This document shows positions 8,557-15,994 of a stretch of 34,395 nt of DNA, piece by piece (positions within the stretch are counted from its first letter, which is position 1; each line of letters starts with the position of its first letter). Origin of the DNA: CAZPWQ01 sp964590495. Lineage in GTDB: Bacteria; Bacteroidota; Rhodothermia; Balneolales; Balneolaceae. Where the stretch lies: contig CAZPWQ010000023.1 in NCBI GenBank assembly GCA_964590495.1, positions 1 to 34,395 on the forward strand. The letters run 5' to 3'. The notes beneath the pieces were generated by a model. That model made no database searches and had not been told where the DNA came from. It saw nothing but the letters and a program-made list of their open reading frames with translations. The position numbers and the translations under genes were made by a program.

Positions 8557-9438
8557 ATGATTATTTCCATGACGGGATTCGGCCGCGGCGAAGCCGACTC
8601 AAATGGTATTTCTGTAACCGTAGAACTCAAAACCGTAAACAGTCGCTATCTGGACATATCTATGCGCCTTCCACAGGTGATCCAGGATAAAGAGCTTGAT
8701 TTGAAGGAAATTATCCAGGAATACGTGCAACGTGGAAAAGTAAATACAACGGTACGGCTGGATCAGGCCGGCACAGGTGAACCTGAAATTACCTTTAACA
8801 AAAAACTGGTTCAAGGTTATAAAACCATGCTTGATGATCTGCGGGATATAGCGGGTATAGAAAAATCTGTCACTTTAAAAGATCTGCTGCAGTTCAATGA
8901 TATATTTGAAACGAGAGAACAGGATGAGGCTACACTGTCAATTATATGGGATTTAACCGTTGAAGCTACAAAGACAGCGGCGGCAGAACTCATGCGCATG
9001 CGAAAACAGGAAGGAAGCCAGCTGAAAAATGACTTGCGGCAACGCATCGACCATATCGAAGAAATGCTGGATATTATCGGTGAACGTACAAACGGCCGTT
9101 CAGAAGAAACCAAAGCCAGGCTACAGGAAAAAATCGGGAATCTTGTGGAAAGTGATACGCTTGATCCCGAACGCCTGGAGATGGAAGTCGCCATACTGGT
9201 GGATAAAATGGATATCACCGAAGAGATCGTGCGGACGAAATCACACATTAAGTTTTTTCGTGAAGCCATCGAAAAAGAACAGGCTGTGGGAAGGCGGCTG
9301 AATTTCCTGAGCCAGGAGATCAACCGTGAAATCAACACAATAGGTTCAAAGGCCAACAGCTCTGAAATTTCACAATTTGTAGTTCAGGCCAAGGAAAGTT
9401 TAGAACAAATCAGAGAACAGGTACAAAACGTTGAGTAG
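8557..9438 (+). CDS. yicC: YicC/YloC family endoribonuclease
   Basis: A 293-residue cytoplasmic protein of the YicC family, reported to be an endoribonuclease or RNA-turnover factor in E. coli and B. subtilis. The N-terminal domain opens with the hallmark 'MTGFGRGE' and 'VELKTVNSRYLDISMRLP'. The C-terminal DUF1732-type domain carries 'ERLEMEVAILVDKMDITEE' and ends with 'GRRLNFLSQEINREINTIG' and 'SNA/KANSSEIS'-like sequence, all typical. It is the first gene of a tight run; its last eight bases overlap the start of gmk, an arrangement with gmk that is widely conserved. Confidence 0.95.
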   Translation: MIISMTGFGRGEADSNGISVTVELKTVNSRYLDISMRLPQVIQDKELDLKEIIQEYVQRGKVNTTVRLDQAGTGEPEITFNKKLVQGYKTMLDDLRDIAGIEKSVTLKDLLQFNDIFETREQDEATLSIIWDLTVEATKTAAAELMRMRKQEGSQLKNDLRQRIDHIEEMLDIIGERTNGRSEETKARLQEKIGNLVESDTLDPERLEMEVAILVDKMDITEEIVRTKSHIKFFREAIEKEQAVGRRLNFLSQEINREINTIGSKANSSEISQFVVQAKESLEQIREQVQNVE

Positions 9439-10006
9439 CATAACCAAAGGCAAAATCATCGTCCTTGTTGCCCCGAGCGGAGCGGGAAAGACAACTATTG
9501 GACGTCGCCTGCTGAAAGAATTTCCGAAAATAAAATTTTCTGTTTCTGCCACCACACGAAAAGCGCGTCCGGAAGAAATTAACGGAGAGGATTACTATTT
9601 CCTGAGTGATAACGAATTTAACAGACGCATCGAAAAAGGCAGTTTCCTTGAATGGGAAGTGTACAATGATAAGCAATACGGTACGTTACGTAAAGAAGTT
9701 GATAAACTAATGGAATCTGGGTATTTTCCCCTGCTTGACATAGAAGTGAAAGGTGCGGTAAATGTCAAGAAGATGTATGGCACCGATTGTATTTCTATTT
9801 TCATTTCACCACCCTCGCTGGAAATATTGAAAGAACGACTTAAGATACGCGGAAGCGAAACTGAAGAATCACTCAGGCGGCGGTTGAAAATTGCCGGAGA
9901 AGAAATGCGATACGCCGACCATTTCGACTATAAGGTTGTCAACGATGATCTGGAAAAGGCGTACAATGATGTTAAAGAAATAATTAACCAATTTATATCT
10001 GATTAA
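9431..10006 (+). CDS. gmk: Guanylate kinase
   Basis: Phosphorylates GMP to GDP with ATP. The 191-residue length is normal. The P-loop reads 'APSGAGKTT' (14-22), where the usual first Gly is Ala, a variant I associate with Bacteroidota enzymes. The GMP-binding region 'SATTRKARPEEINGEDYYF' and the lid sequence 'LKIRGSETEESLRRRL' follow. The start is a TTG at 9431 that overlaps the last eight bases of yicC; no in-frame ATG lies nearby that would keep the P-loop strand, so translational coupling to yicC is likely. Confidence 0.96.
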   Translation: MSSITKGKIIVLVAPSGAGKTTIGRRLLKEFPKIKFSVSATTRKARPEEINGEDYYFLSDNEFNRRIEKGSFLEWEVYNDKQYGTLRKEVDKLMESGYFPLLDIEVKGAVNVKKMYGTDCISIFISPPSLEILKERLKIRGSETEESLRRRLKIAGEEMRYADHFDYKVVNDDLEKAYNDVKEIINQFISD

Positions 10007-10020
10007 ATCAGGATTCAATT

Positions 10021-10314
10021 ATGCCTATTAAAACGCTCGATATTGAGAAACTGAATAAAGACACGGGTAATCAGTACGAATTGATTACCATTATGTCGAA
10101 ACGTGCTCGTCAGCTTGCTGCACAGGAGAAGCTGCAGCTCGATGAAAAGCTGAAGTATTTTGAAGGTTTTGAGGATGAGGACGAGTTTTCCTTCAATGAA
10201 GAACAGGAAAAAATTTCCAAGGAATTTGAGAAGATGCCTCATGCGACACAACGGGCTGTCGATCAGATGAGACGTGGAGAAATTTATTTCCGGTATCCTC
10301 AGGACGAAGAATAA
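10021..10314 (+). CDS. rpoZ: RNA polymerase omega subunit (Bacteroidota-type)
   Basis: A 97-residue protein starting 14 bp after gmk. The stretch 'GNQYELITIMSKRARQLA' (16-33) corresponds to the conserved omega helix that binds the beta-prime subunit ('N-R-F-E-L-(V)-x-x-A-x-x-R-A-R-Q' in other phyla). The acidic C-terminal part differs from proteobacterial omega. The position between gmk and coaBC is the classic rpoZ location and strongly supports the call. Omega assists assembly and stability of RNA polymerase. Confidence 0.9.
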   Translation: MPIKTLDIEKLNKDTGNQYELITIMSKRARQLAAQEKLQLDEKLKYFEGFEDEDEFSFNEEQEKISKEFEKMPHATQRAVDQMRRGEIYFRYPQDEE

Positions 10315-10320
10315 TTTATT

Positions 10321-11520
10321 ATGTTATCCGGCAAACGGATAATACTCGGAATTACCGGTGGAATTGCAGCCTATAAGGCTGCTTTTCTTTTACGTGCCTT
10401 TCAGCAAGCCGGGGCCGTGGTTCGTGTTACAATGACACCCGATGCTACACGTTTTGTCGGCATCGAAACGTTCGCCTCCCTGTCAAAATCCGATGTCGCG
10501 GTTGATGTTTTTCCCGAAGGCAAATCCACGGCCGATGCATGGACCAGGCATATCGACTGGGGAGAATGGGCTGATTTCTTTGTGATAGCTCCCTGTACGG
10601 CCAATACTGTGGCAAAAATTGCGCACGGCATTTCTGATAATATGCTTACTGCCACGGTTTTGGCTGCACGGTGTCCCCTTCTGCTATGTCCTACGATGGA
10701 CGGCGAAATGTATGAGGCACCAGCCGTAAAACAGAACCTGGAAACCGTCCGAAGGTATGGCTATCACACCCTGGAGCCTGAGGAAGGGTACCTGGCAAGC
10801 GGACTGGAAGGCAAAGGACGTCTGCCCGAGTTCGACCTGATCCTTCAAAAGTGTGAGGAAATTCTGTCTGCGAACCTAAAACAAGGACCGCTTTCAGGGA
10901 AAAAGGTGGTTGTTACCGCAGGTCCAACGCGTGAACATCTTGATCCGGTGAGATTTTTATCCAATCCCAGCTCAGGGAAGATGGGGTTTGCCATGGCTGA
11001 AGCGGCAAGAGCACTGGGTGCCGAAGTTACCATTATCCACGGACCGGTAAGCTTACCCCAACCGAGTGGCATCAATACCATTCAAATCCGGTCAACATCC
11101 GATCTTTATGAACAGGTAAAAAAACGCGCCGATGCAGATGTCATCATAATGGCTGCAGCCGTCTCCGACTTTACACCTGAACGTTATGACGATAGTAAAG
11201 TAAAAAAGGATTCTGCTGACACCACCATAAAATTGAAGCAGACTCCTGACATCCTGAGCTGGCTCGGCGAACACAGGAAAAAGGGACAGACCCTGATTGG
11301 CTTCGCTATGGAGACTGAAAACCTGCTCGACAACGCTCAAGAGAAGCTCCAAAAGAAAAAGTCGAACTGGATTATCGCGAACTCTCTGACTAATAAGGAC
11401 GGCGGATTTGAATCCGATACCAACACGGTTCATCTGCTTGGAAAAGAAAAACGGGAGAAATTTTCAGGAAGCAAACAGCAGGTGGCACAAAAGATTTTAA
11501 GGACTATTTTCGGGGAATAA
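10321..11520 (+). CDS. coaBC: Bifunctional phosphopantothenoylcysteine decarboxylase / phosphopantothenate-cysteine ligase
   Basis: Makes 4'-phosphopantetheine for coenzyme A: the C-terminal CoaB part joins cysteine to 4'-phosphopantothenate, and the N-terminal flavoprotein CoaC part decarboxylates the product. CoaC (about 1-185) has 'GITGGIAAYKA' (10-20) and the active-site His77 in 'RHIDW'. The PASANT motif reads 'PCTANT' (91-96), the substrate clamp PxMNxxMW reads 'PTMDGEMY' (124-131), and the catalytic-Cys position in 'ACG' is Ser160 in 'LASG'. CoaB begins near residue 187 with 'SGKKVVVTAGPTREHLDPVR' and has 'AAAVSDFTP' and 'KVKK'. It follows rpoZ by 6 bp and ends the operon. The pathway partner panB is at 16764-17591. 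Confidence 0.95.
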   Translation: MLSGKRIILGITGGIAAYKAAFLLRAFQQAGAVVRVTMTPDATRFVGIETFASLSKSDVAVDVFPEGKSTADAWTRHIDWGEWADFFVIAPCTANTVAKIAHGISDNMLTATVLAARCPLLLCPTMDGEMYEAPAVKQNLETVRRYGYHTLEPEEGYLASGLEGKGRLPEFDLILQKCEEILSANLKQGPLSGKKVVVTAGPTREHLDPVRFLSNPSSGKMGFAMAEAARALGAEVTIIHGPVSLPQPSGINTIQIRSTSDLYEQVKKRADADVIIMAAAVSDFTPERYDDSKVKKDSADTTIKLKQTPDILSWLGEHRKKGQTLIGFAMETENLLDNAQEKLQKKKSNWIIANSLTNKDGGFESDTNTVHLLGKEKREKFSGSKQQVAQKILRTIFGE

Positions 11521-11957
11521 TCTGCAGTGTCATTCTGTCCGCCGGCTGGCGGATCAGGATCTGCAACTGGATCTTTAATTATAGCTTTATCTAAATCTTT
11601 CCTTATTACTTTTTTCAACGATGAAATCCCGACAGTAGTACGGGACCGGTAAAACCACCGGAACCAAAAAAATCGCCGGCTAATGAATCCTTCCCCGAGA
11701 GCTGTCGGGGTTCGGTTGACACGCGGGATAATTTCAATGGTCCTTCACACTTGACAGTTGCTTCTAAGATCACACCGGTGTGAAATTGTCCACCTCTCGC
11801 ACCTCCCTGTGCCTGCTCTACGAAGTACAGCCTACATAGCCTGCTACTTCGGCGCAGTAGGCCCTCGGCGTAGTTGAGCCTGTCCCCTCCAACGATTCAA
11901 AGGCCGGATTATGTTTCTGCCAACTGCCTATTATCAACGAATTTCATAACTTCTACT

Positions 11958-12022
11958 GGGATGACATTGTGATGGTTTTTATTAGTTGCCCAAAAACCTA
12001 GCCAACTGGCGTCATTTCGAGC
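11958..12022 (+). repeat. Direct repeat, copy 1
   Basis: Begins 'gggatgacattgtgatggtt' and ends 'gcgtcatttcgagc' at 12009-12022. Copy 2 at 12212-12276 has the same two end blocks, one mismatch in each, with exactly the same 51-bp offset, while the middle has diverged. Confidence 0.6.
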
Positions 12023-12178
12023 GGAGTTTCGGTGGGTTTCCGAAACGGAGTCGAGAAATCTCATCTGTGTGGCAGAGGTTATTGAATATTTATCGACTTA
12101 CATTTCCCAATAAGGTCAACTAAACAGAATCTTTTAAAAATGACTACTTCTTCTAAACGGATGAGATCCCTCCGTTAC

Positions 12179-12204
12179 AGCCCCGATAAAAAACCATCGG
12201 GGCT
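12179..12204. terminator. Strong 9-bp hairpin, possible bidirectional terminator
   Basis: AGCCCCGAT (12179-12187), an 8-nt loop with six A's, ATCGGGGCT (12196-12204). The stem is perfect and GC-rich, and lies 80 bp beyond the stop of the GNAT-like gene on the minus strand. Only two T's follow on the plus strand. It is embedded in the repeat mosaic, so it could be part of a repeat rather than a dedicated terminator. Confidence 0.4.
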
Positions 12205-12211
12205 TTCAGTC

Positions 12212-12276
12212 GGGATGACATTATGATGGTTTTTAAAGTACCTGCCCCACAATTACATCAAAGCGTCATTTCAAGC
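12212..12276 (+). repeat. Direct repeat, copy 2
   Basis: Partner of 11958-12022: 'gggatgacattatgatggtt' followed 51 bp from its start by 'gcgtcatttcaagc'. Its right end touches the 3' end of the GNAT-like gene. Confidence 0.6.
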
Positions 12277-12283
12277 TCTTGGT

Positions 12284-13426
12284 TTAAAACTCCCATTTAT
12301 ACGTTCGGTGGGTTTTATGATGATGGCATCCCAGCGCCTCAAGACTCCGCTGCATCAGCCAGTTCTTTTCGCTGACCCATGCCCCCTCCAGGTATTCCAG
12401 TGTCGGTGCTGCAGCTTTTGTGTATTGTATACCGCGCGTAAACGTCAGAGCTTCCAACCCCATCTTCCTGAATTTCGGACGGGTTCCGTAAACCAGTGTC
12501 CGCAGATGTTTGGCTCTCCGCTTAAACCACAAGAGCTTAGGATAATGCCACCAGCGTAGCCGGCCGTTTGTTTCTCTGGATACTTCATTCAGATCCGGTA
12601 TACACACGATAAATGAGGCAGGTTCCCCGTCGACAAAAGCCAAAAGTACGCTGTCGGGAATCATGACCGGCTTCAGTTTTTTGATCATAGCGTCAATTGT
12701 CTCGCGGGTAAGCGGTGTAAATTCTTCTTCACGTTCGCGGATATCCTGATCACTCCAGGCTTCATTATAGATCTGGCGGATATATTCAGCATCACGATAA
12801 ATATTTTCCATGTCGATAGGCCGAAATTCCACCCCTGGGCGATTCTCGATCCGGTCTGTTATCTTTACCATCCGTTCCGGCAGCGGTTTGTCAAAATTTC
12901 GTTTATAGCTCCAGTGGTCGTCCAGCTTTTCCGCTCCCGTGGCTTCCAAATATTCTTTGTAATAAGGCGGGTGGTAAAACATTCCGTAGATGGGAGGTTC
13001 TTCATAATTTTCAACGAGCAGTCCCCAATAAGTATCATTTTCTCCGAAATTAATCGGTCCCCGCATAGCGCTGTATCCTCTTTCCCTGTGCCATTTCTGG
13101 GCAAAACCAACTATCTTTTCCGCGATAAGAGGATCTTCCTCCATCTCTATGAATCCCAACCCACCCATTGTGGGATCCAATACTTTATCACGTTCAGGAG
13201 TATTCATTACTGCAAACCGGCCAACCACTTTGTCGCCCTTCCGCACCAGATAACGCTCACATTCTCCATTCCGGAAATAGTCGTTCTTTTCACGATCAAA
13301 AATATTTTCTATTTCAAACCTGAAAGGAGGAGCCCATTCCGGGTAATTACAGTAGATGCGAAACGGAAGTTCATGAAATGAATCAATGTCAGAGCTGTTT
13401 TTCACCTTATCAATATCCAGTGTCAT
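12284..13426 (-). CDS. GNAT-like N-acetyltransferase family protein of unknown substrate
   Basis: A 380-residue soluble protein. The N-terminal half resembles a widespread but poorly characterised family often annotated as GNAT: 'FRIYCNYPEWAPPFRFE' (about 22-38), 'YLVRKGDKVVGRFAVM' (a GNAT-like beta-strand pair), 'GFIEMEEDPLIAEKIVGFA', then 'GPINFGENDTYWGLLVENY' and 'YGMFYHPPYYKEYLEATGA'. These pieces recur in that family in the same order. Near the C-terminus 'RKMGLEALTFTRGI' and 'YLEGAWVSEKNWLMQRSLEALG' look like the second acetyl-CoA-binding part. The acceptor is unknown. It stands alone, convergent with coaBC across a repeat mosaic and divergent from the YibQ-like gene. Confidence 0.72.
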   Translation of the reverse strand: MTLDIDKVKNSSDIDSFHELPFRIYCNYPEWAPPFRFEIENIFDREKNDYFRNGECERYLVRKGDKVVGRFAVMNTPERDKVLDPTMGGLGFIEMEEDPLIAEKIVGFAQKWHRERGYSAMRGPINFGENDTYWGLLVENYEEPPIYGMFYHPPYYKEYLEATGAEKLDDHWSYKRNFDKPLPERMVKITDRIENRPGVEFRPIDMENIYRDAEYIRQIYNEAWSDQDIREREEEFTPLTRETIDAMIKKLKPVMIPDSVLLAFVDGEPASFIVCIPDLNEVSRETNGRLRWWHYPKLLWFKRRAKHLRTLVYGTRPKFRKMGLEALTFTRGIQYTKAAAPTLEYLEGAWVSEKNWLMQRSLEALGCHHHKTHRTYKWEF

Positions 13427-13583
13427 AACCTATCAAAACTATTTAAAATAAAAATAGATGCGATATCCGTAAGAAATCTTCATATACTTGATGCCGTCTA
13501 TCCGGAATAGAAGCTTTAAATTATTCAGCAAGTATTTCAATCTGCAATTCAACAGGTAAAACAAACTTGATGTATCGAAATTA

Positions 13584-13613
13584 TTGGTACTGAGTTTATT
13601 TCTGATAGATTTC
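13584..13613 (+). promoter_or_regulatory. Candidate promoter for the YibQ-like gene
   Basis: TTG (13584-13586), a 19-bp spacer, then TAGATTTC (13606-13613), seven of eight matches to TAnnTTTG with ideal spacing. A start of transcription near 13620 would leave a leader of about 50 bases before the TTG start codon at 13672. Confidence 0.45.
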
Positions 13614-13671
13614 CAGTCAAATAACAGCTATTATTAATCTGCTTAATGCTCCCTAAATATCCACATATACC

Positions 13672-14655
13672 TTGAAGGAACAAAAGAAAAAAAAACTGAT
13701 CGCAATCATGCTTTTCACTTCATGTGTTATCAGTGGATATTTACTATTGAATGCTTCATCGACAGACAATCTTCCATTGCAGAGTTTCGCTCACGCCGAC
13801 TCTCTAATTTTATCGGAGCTTAAAAATTTCAGTATATCCGATAAACAAATACATGTGGTACAGACAAATATCGATTCCAACTTTATTCGTAAGACGTACC
13901 GGGTGCGGGTTGCTCCTCAATTTTCAAAAACACAGCTTCATGCTGAATTAAACAAAACATTCTACAATTATAGTGTATCCACCCCCGGCAAGGTCTCTTT
14001 CCCTCATAAAGATATAAGCATTCATCTGGAGTATAACAATACGGTTATTCGAAGTATTATCTTGCAATCAGACCCGAATTTATCAATCACCAGAAACCGG
14101 GCAAGTCTGCTTCTCGTTTTTGAAGAAGTACCTGATAATGAACTGTTAACCGAGCTTACCAGCCTGGGTGAACCTTTCCCTGTAGTTTTAAAAGTAGAAA
14201 ATCCCATGCAGGCAAATCAGCTGAGAGACGAGGTTGGAAAAAAATACCCGAGAATTATTTATTGGCTGCAAAGCAGAAACAGTGGAAATATTTTTACCGC
14301 TGGTTTACAGGAAGTAGAGGCAATATTTAAGCAGATGAAAGAAGTAATGCCCGATGCGGTCATTCTGCGTATTTTGGACAGCGAATCGGCTTCCGATAGA
14401 GAAAGAAGGCAAGCGGTTGCCCAATCCGGTTTATCTTCAGTGAGGCTTCGGGAACCGATCATCTTCGATGATAACCTGGGTAAGTCTGCTTTTATGGATA
14501 AGTTAGACACGTTTGCCCGCCAAACATCCTCCCAAAATCATCCTGTGGCGATAATTTCAGCTGATAATAGCATTATAAGTTGGTTAAAAGAACATTTGCC
14601 TGAACTAAAGAAAAACGGATTGGAGTTTGTACCACCACCTGTAACCAATAACTAA
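13672..14655 (+). CDS. Degenerate divergent-polysaccharide-deacetylase (YibQ/DUF610-like) protein
   Basis: A 327-residue protein with a lysine-rich N-terminus and one membrane anchor or signal segment at about residues 9-28, so most of it should be periplasmic. From about residue 140 to the end it follows the YibQ fold in order: a strand 'ASLLLVFEEV' (144-153) where family members have 'AIIIDDxG', 'PFPVVLKVENPM' (168-179), 'VILRILDSESASDRERRQAV' (230-249) for 'FLDSRT...', 'IIFDDNLGK' for 'RDVFLDN', and 'WLKEHLPELKKNGLEFVP' at the C-terminus. The aspartates of the first strand and the 'GHP' motif (here 'ISADN') are absent, so deacetylase activity looks lost. TTG at 13672 is used because a stop lies at 13654 and later ATGs remove the charged N-terminus. 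The lipase gene is 120 bp downstream. Confidence 0.6.
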   Translation: MKEQKKKKLIAIMLFTSCVISGYLLLNASSTDNLPLQSFAHADSLILSELKNFSISDKQIHVVQTNIDSNFIRKTYRVRVAPQFSKTQLHAELNKTFYNYSVSTPGKVSFPHKDISIHLEYNNTVIRSIILQSDPNLSITRNRASLLLVFEEVPDNELLTELTSLGEPFPVVLKVENPMQANQLRDEVGKKYPRIIYWLQSRNSGNIFTAGLQEVEAIFKQMKEVMPDAVILRILDSESASDRERRQAVAQSGLSSVRLREPIIFDDNLGKSAFMDKLDTFARQTSSQNHPVAIISADNSIISWLKEHLPELKKNGLEFVPPPVTNN

Positions 14656-14775
14656 CTGTATTTCTCACAAAAATTATATTGAAACAGATAATATCTTGAA
14701 TGGGAGTGCATTGAAACAATTTAAACAGTATCAATAAAGTGACAGTGTGCAACTACTTCTAAATCAGGATTAATT

Positions 14776-15636
14776 ATGATTGAACGACCGGATACTGAAA
14801 AATGGCTGGCGAAATATCAGCTTCAGATGTTTCCAGAACCTGAAACAGTTTCTCTTAAATATCCTGTACTTCTTTGTCACGGGTACGGTGCGATTGCTTC
14901 GCTGTTAAAGCCTTCTCCGTTATATGATGTGGCCATATTGATGAGAACCCATAATGTAAAAGCGTTTGCTCCGAATATCGTCCCATATGCTACTATTCAA
15001 ACACGGGCTGCAGACTGGACCAGGGTCATCAGGGATCTCACCGAAAAGCTTGGAGCTGATAAGATAAATATAATAGCACACAGTATGGGCGGACTGGATA
15101 TCCGGTATGCTCTCTCCAAATTACATATTGCCGGGCAGGTAGAATCTCTGACAACAATTTGTACACCCCATCGCGGTACAAGCCTGGCTGAATTGACGCT
15201 AAAAACCCCCGATCTTATCCGCGAAAAAGTGGTTGATTTTTTAGACTGGATGGGAAACAGCCTGTATCCCCAAACCAAAAGTGATTCTGTAGGTTCTATT
15301 GAGCAGCTTACAAGAAAATATGTCACGGAAATTTTTAATCCATCCATATCCGATGTCAGTACAATTCCTTACTACTCCTACACGTCGGCAGTCGGCAAAG
15401 GTACCGGTCAACCGATCAAGGTTATTACCAAATACCAAAACAATTTCATCTTTGACAAGGAAGGACCTAATGACGGATTTGTGTCTGTGGAGAGTGGGAA
15501 ATGGGGCAAGCATATTAAAACGGGGAATGTTTCACATCTTGAACAGATAAATCTCCGCGTTAAGGACGACCGGAAGAAATTTTTTGATGATTTCTGGCTC
15601 GATGTGATTAAAATGCTGGAAAGCGAAGGGCATTGA
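14776..15636 (+). CDS. Triacylglycerol lipase-like alpha/beta hydrolase
   Basis: A 286-residue alpha/beta hydrolase resembling bacterial family I lipases. The oxyanion region is 'LLCHGYG' (32-38), the nucleophile elbow 'AHSMGG' has Ser103, the acid is Asp233 in 'GPNDGFVSVESGKWG', and the base is His254 in 'VSHLEQIN'. The stretch 'LTTICTPHRGTSLAEL' after the elbow is also typical ('SVGAPHKGS...'). Unlike secreted family I lipases it has no signal peptide, so a cytoplasmic esterase acting on lipids or acyl intermediates is more likely. 'AGGA' lies 7 bases before the ATG, a clear ribosome-binding site. The gene is convergent with surE. Confidence 0.88.
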   Translation: MIERPDTEKWLAKYQLQMFPEPETVSLKYPVLLCHGYGAIASLLKPSPLYDVAILMRTHNVKAFAPNIVPYATIQTRAADWTRVIRDLTEKLGADKINIIAHSMGGLDIRYALSKLHIAGQVESLTTICTPHRGTSLAELTLKTPDLIREKVVDFLDWMGNSLYPQTKSDSVGSIEQLTRKYVTEIFNPSISDVSTIPYYSYTSAVGKGTGQPIKVITKYQNNFIFDKEGPNDGFVSVESGKWGKHIKTGNVSHLEQINLRVKDDRKKFFDDFWLDVIKMLESEGH

Positions 15637-15664
15637 GTAAGACGTAAAACGCGAGATGAGACTA
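15637..15664. repeat. Heptanucleotide repeat (GTAAAAC/GCGAGAT units)
   Basis: Units gtaagac-gtaaaac-gcgagat-gagacta begin immediately after the lipase stop codon. The same units in different order occur at 27663-27690. Confidence 0.5.
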
Positions 15665-15700
15665 TAATTTTGATTACCGGCTGACTCGCATCCCTTGCAG

Positions 15701-15856
15701 CCGACCCACCCCAACCCCTCCCTATTCCACTGAAAACCGCAGCGAAACAAGGAGGGGCTTCTAAATGGCTGAAATCTTCGAAAAGAGTCACTCCTTCCTT
15801 GTTGCGTGGGTTTGCGTCCCGAGGAATCGGGAGGAAGGAGCCGGAGGATGGGTCGG
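15701..15856. repeat. Inverted-repeat-bounded intergenic element
   Basis: CCGACCCA (15701-15708) and TGGGTCGG (15849-15856) bound a 156-bp segment in the 358-bp gap between the convergent lipase and surE genes. Inside are 'accccaacccctccctattc' and a TCCCGAggaaTCGGGA hairpin around 15818-15833. Short overlapping reading frames here have no protein-like character. It looks like a dispersed repeat, but no second copy is in the window. Confidence 0.5.
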
Positions 15857-15957
15857 CAAACAGCGAGTTTGGAATTCAGCAGGAAAGGGGAGTAAAACAA
15901 TCAGTCTAAAAAGTAATTCAGATCAACCCTGTCAGGTTTCTCAAAGTTTTCCGTAAA

Positions 15958-15981
15958 GGTTCACGCGTGGACGCTTGAACC
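15958..15981. repeat. Hairpin with TGGA loop, second copy
   Basis: GGTTCACGCG (15958-15967), TGGA, CGCTTGAACC (15972-15981): ten paired positions with one mismatch. It shares the core GCGTGGACGCTTG and the loop with the hairpin at 6334-6353 and lies 14 bp from the surE stop codon, where it could help end transcription of the minus-strand operon. Confidence 0.65.
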
Positions 15982-15994
15982 AGCCTATAAAATC

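Larger units (their letters stand above)
11521..12283. repeat. Gene-free mosaic of repeats and hairpins
   Basis: This 763-bp stretch between the convergent coaBC and GNAT-like genes has no credible gene. It contains a hairpin just after coaBC (TCCGCC 11538-11543 / GGCGGA 11548-11553), a TCCCGACAG...CGGGAC element at 11627-11646, a CCCCGA/TCGGGG hairpin at 11693-11710, and a perfect 14-bp palindrome TCACACCGGTGTGA at 11770-11783. A CGAAGTA/TACTTCG pair is at 11821-11827 and 11845-11851. Two related segments start at 11958 and 12212, and a strong hairpin is at 12179-12204. The phrase 'gtcatttcgagcgg...gagtcgagaaatctcat' is of the intergenic-repeat type I associate with Bacteroidota-like genomes. 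Confidence 0.7.

Noticed and set aside
13427..13460. TAGTTTTG promoter match directly before the GNAT-like start codon (minus strand)
   Set aside because: It ends only 7 bases before the ATG and has no TTG at the right distance, so only a leaderless message would fit.
15408..15956. Overlapping frames between the lipase and surE genes on both strands
   Set aside because: They run through the 3' part of the lipase gene and the repeat element, and show low-complexity Pro/Ser/Arg-rich translations typical of non-coding repeats.
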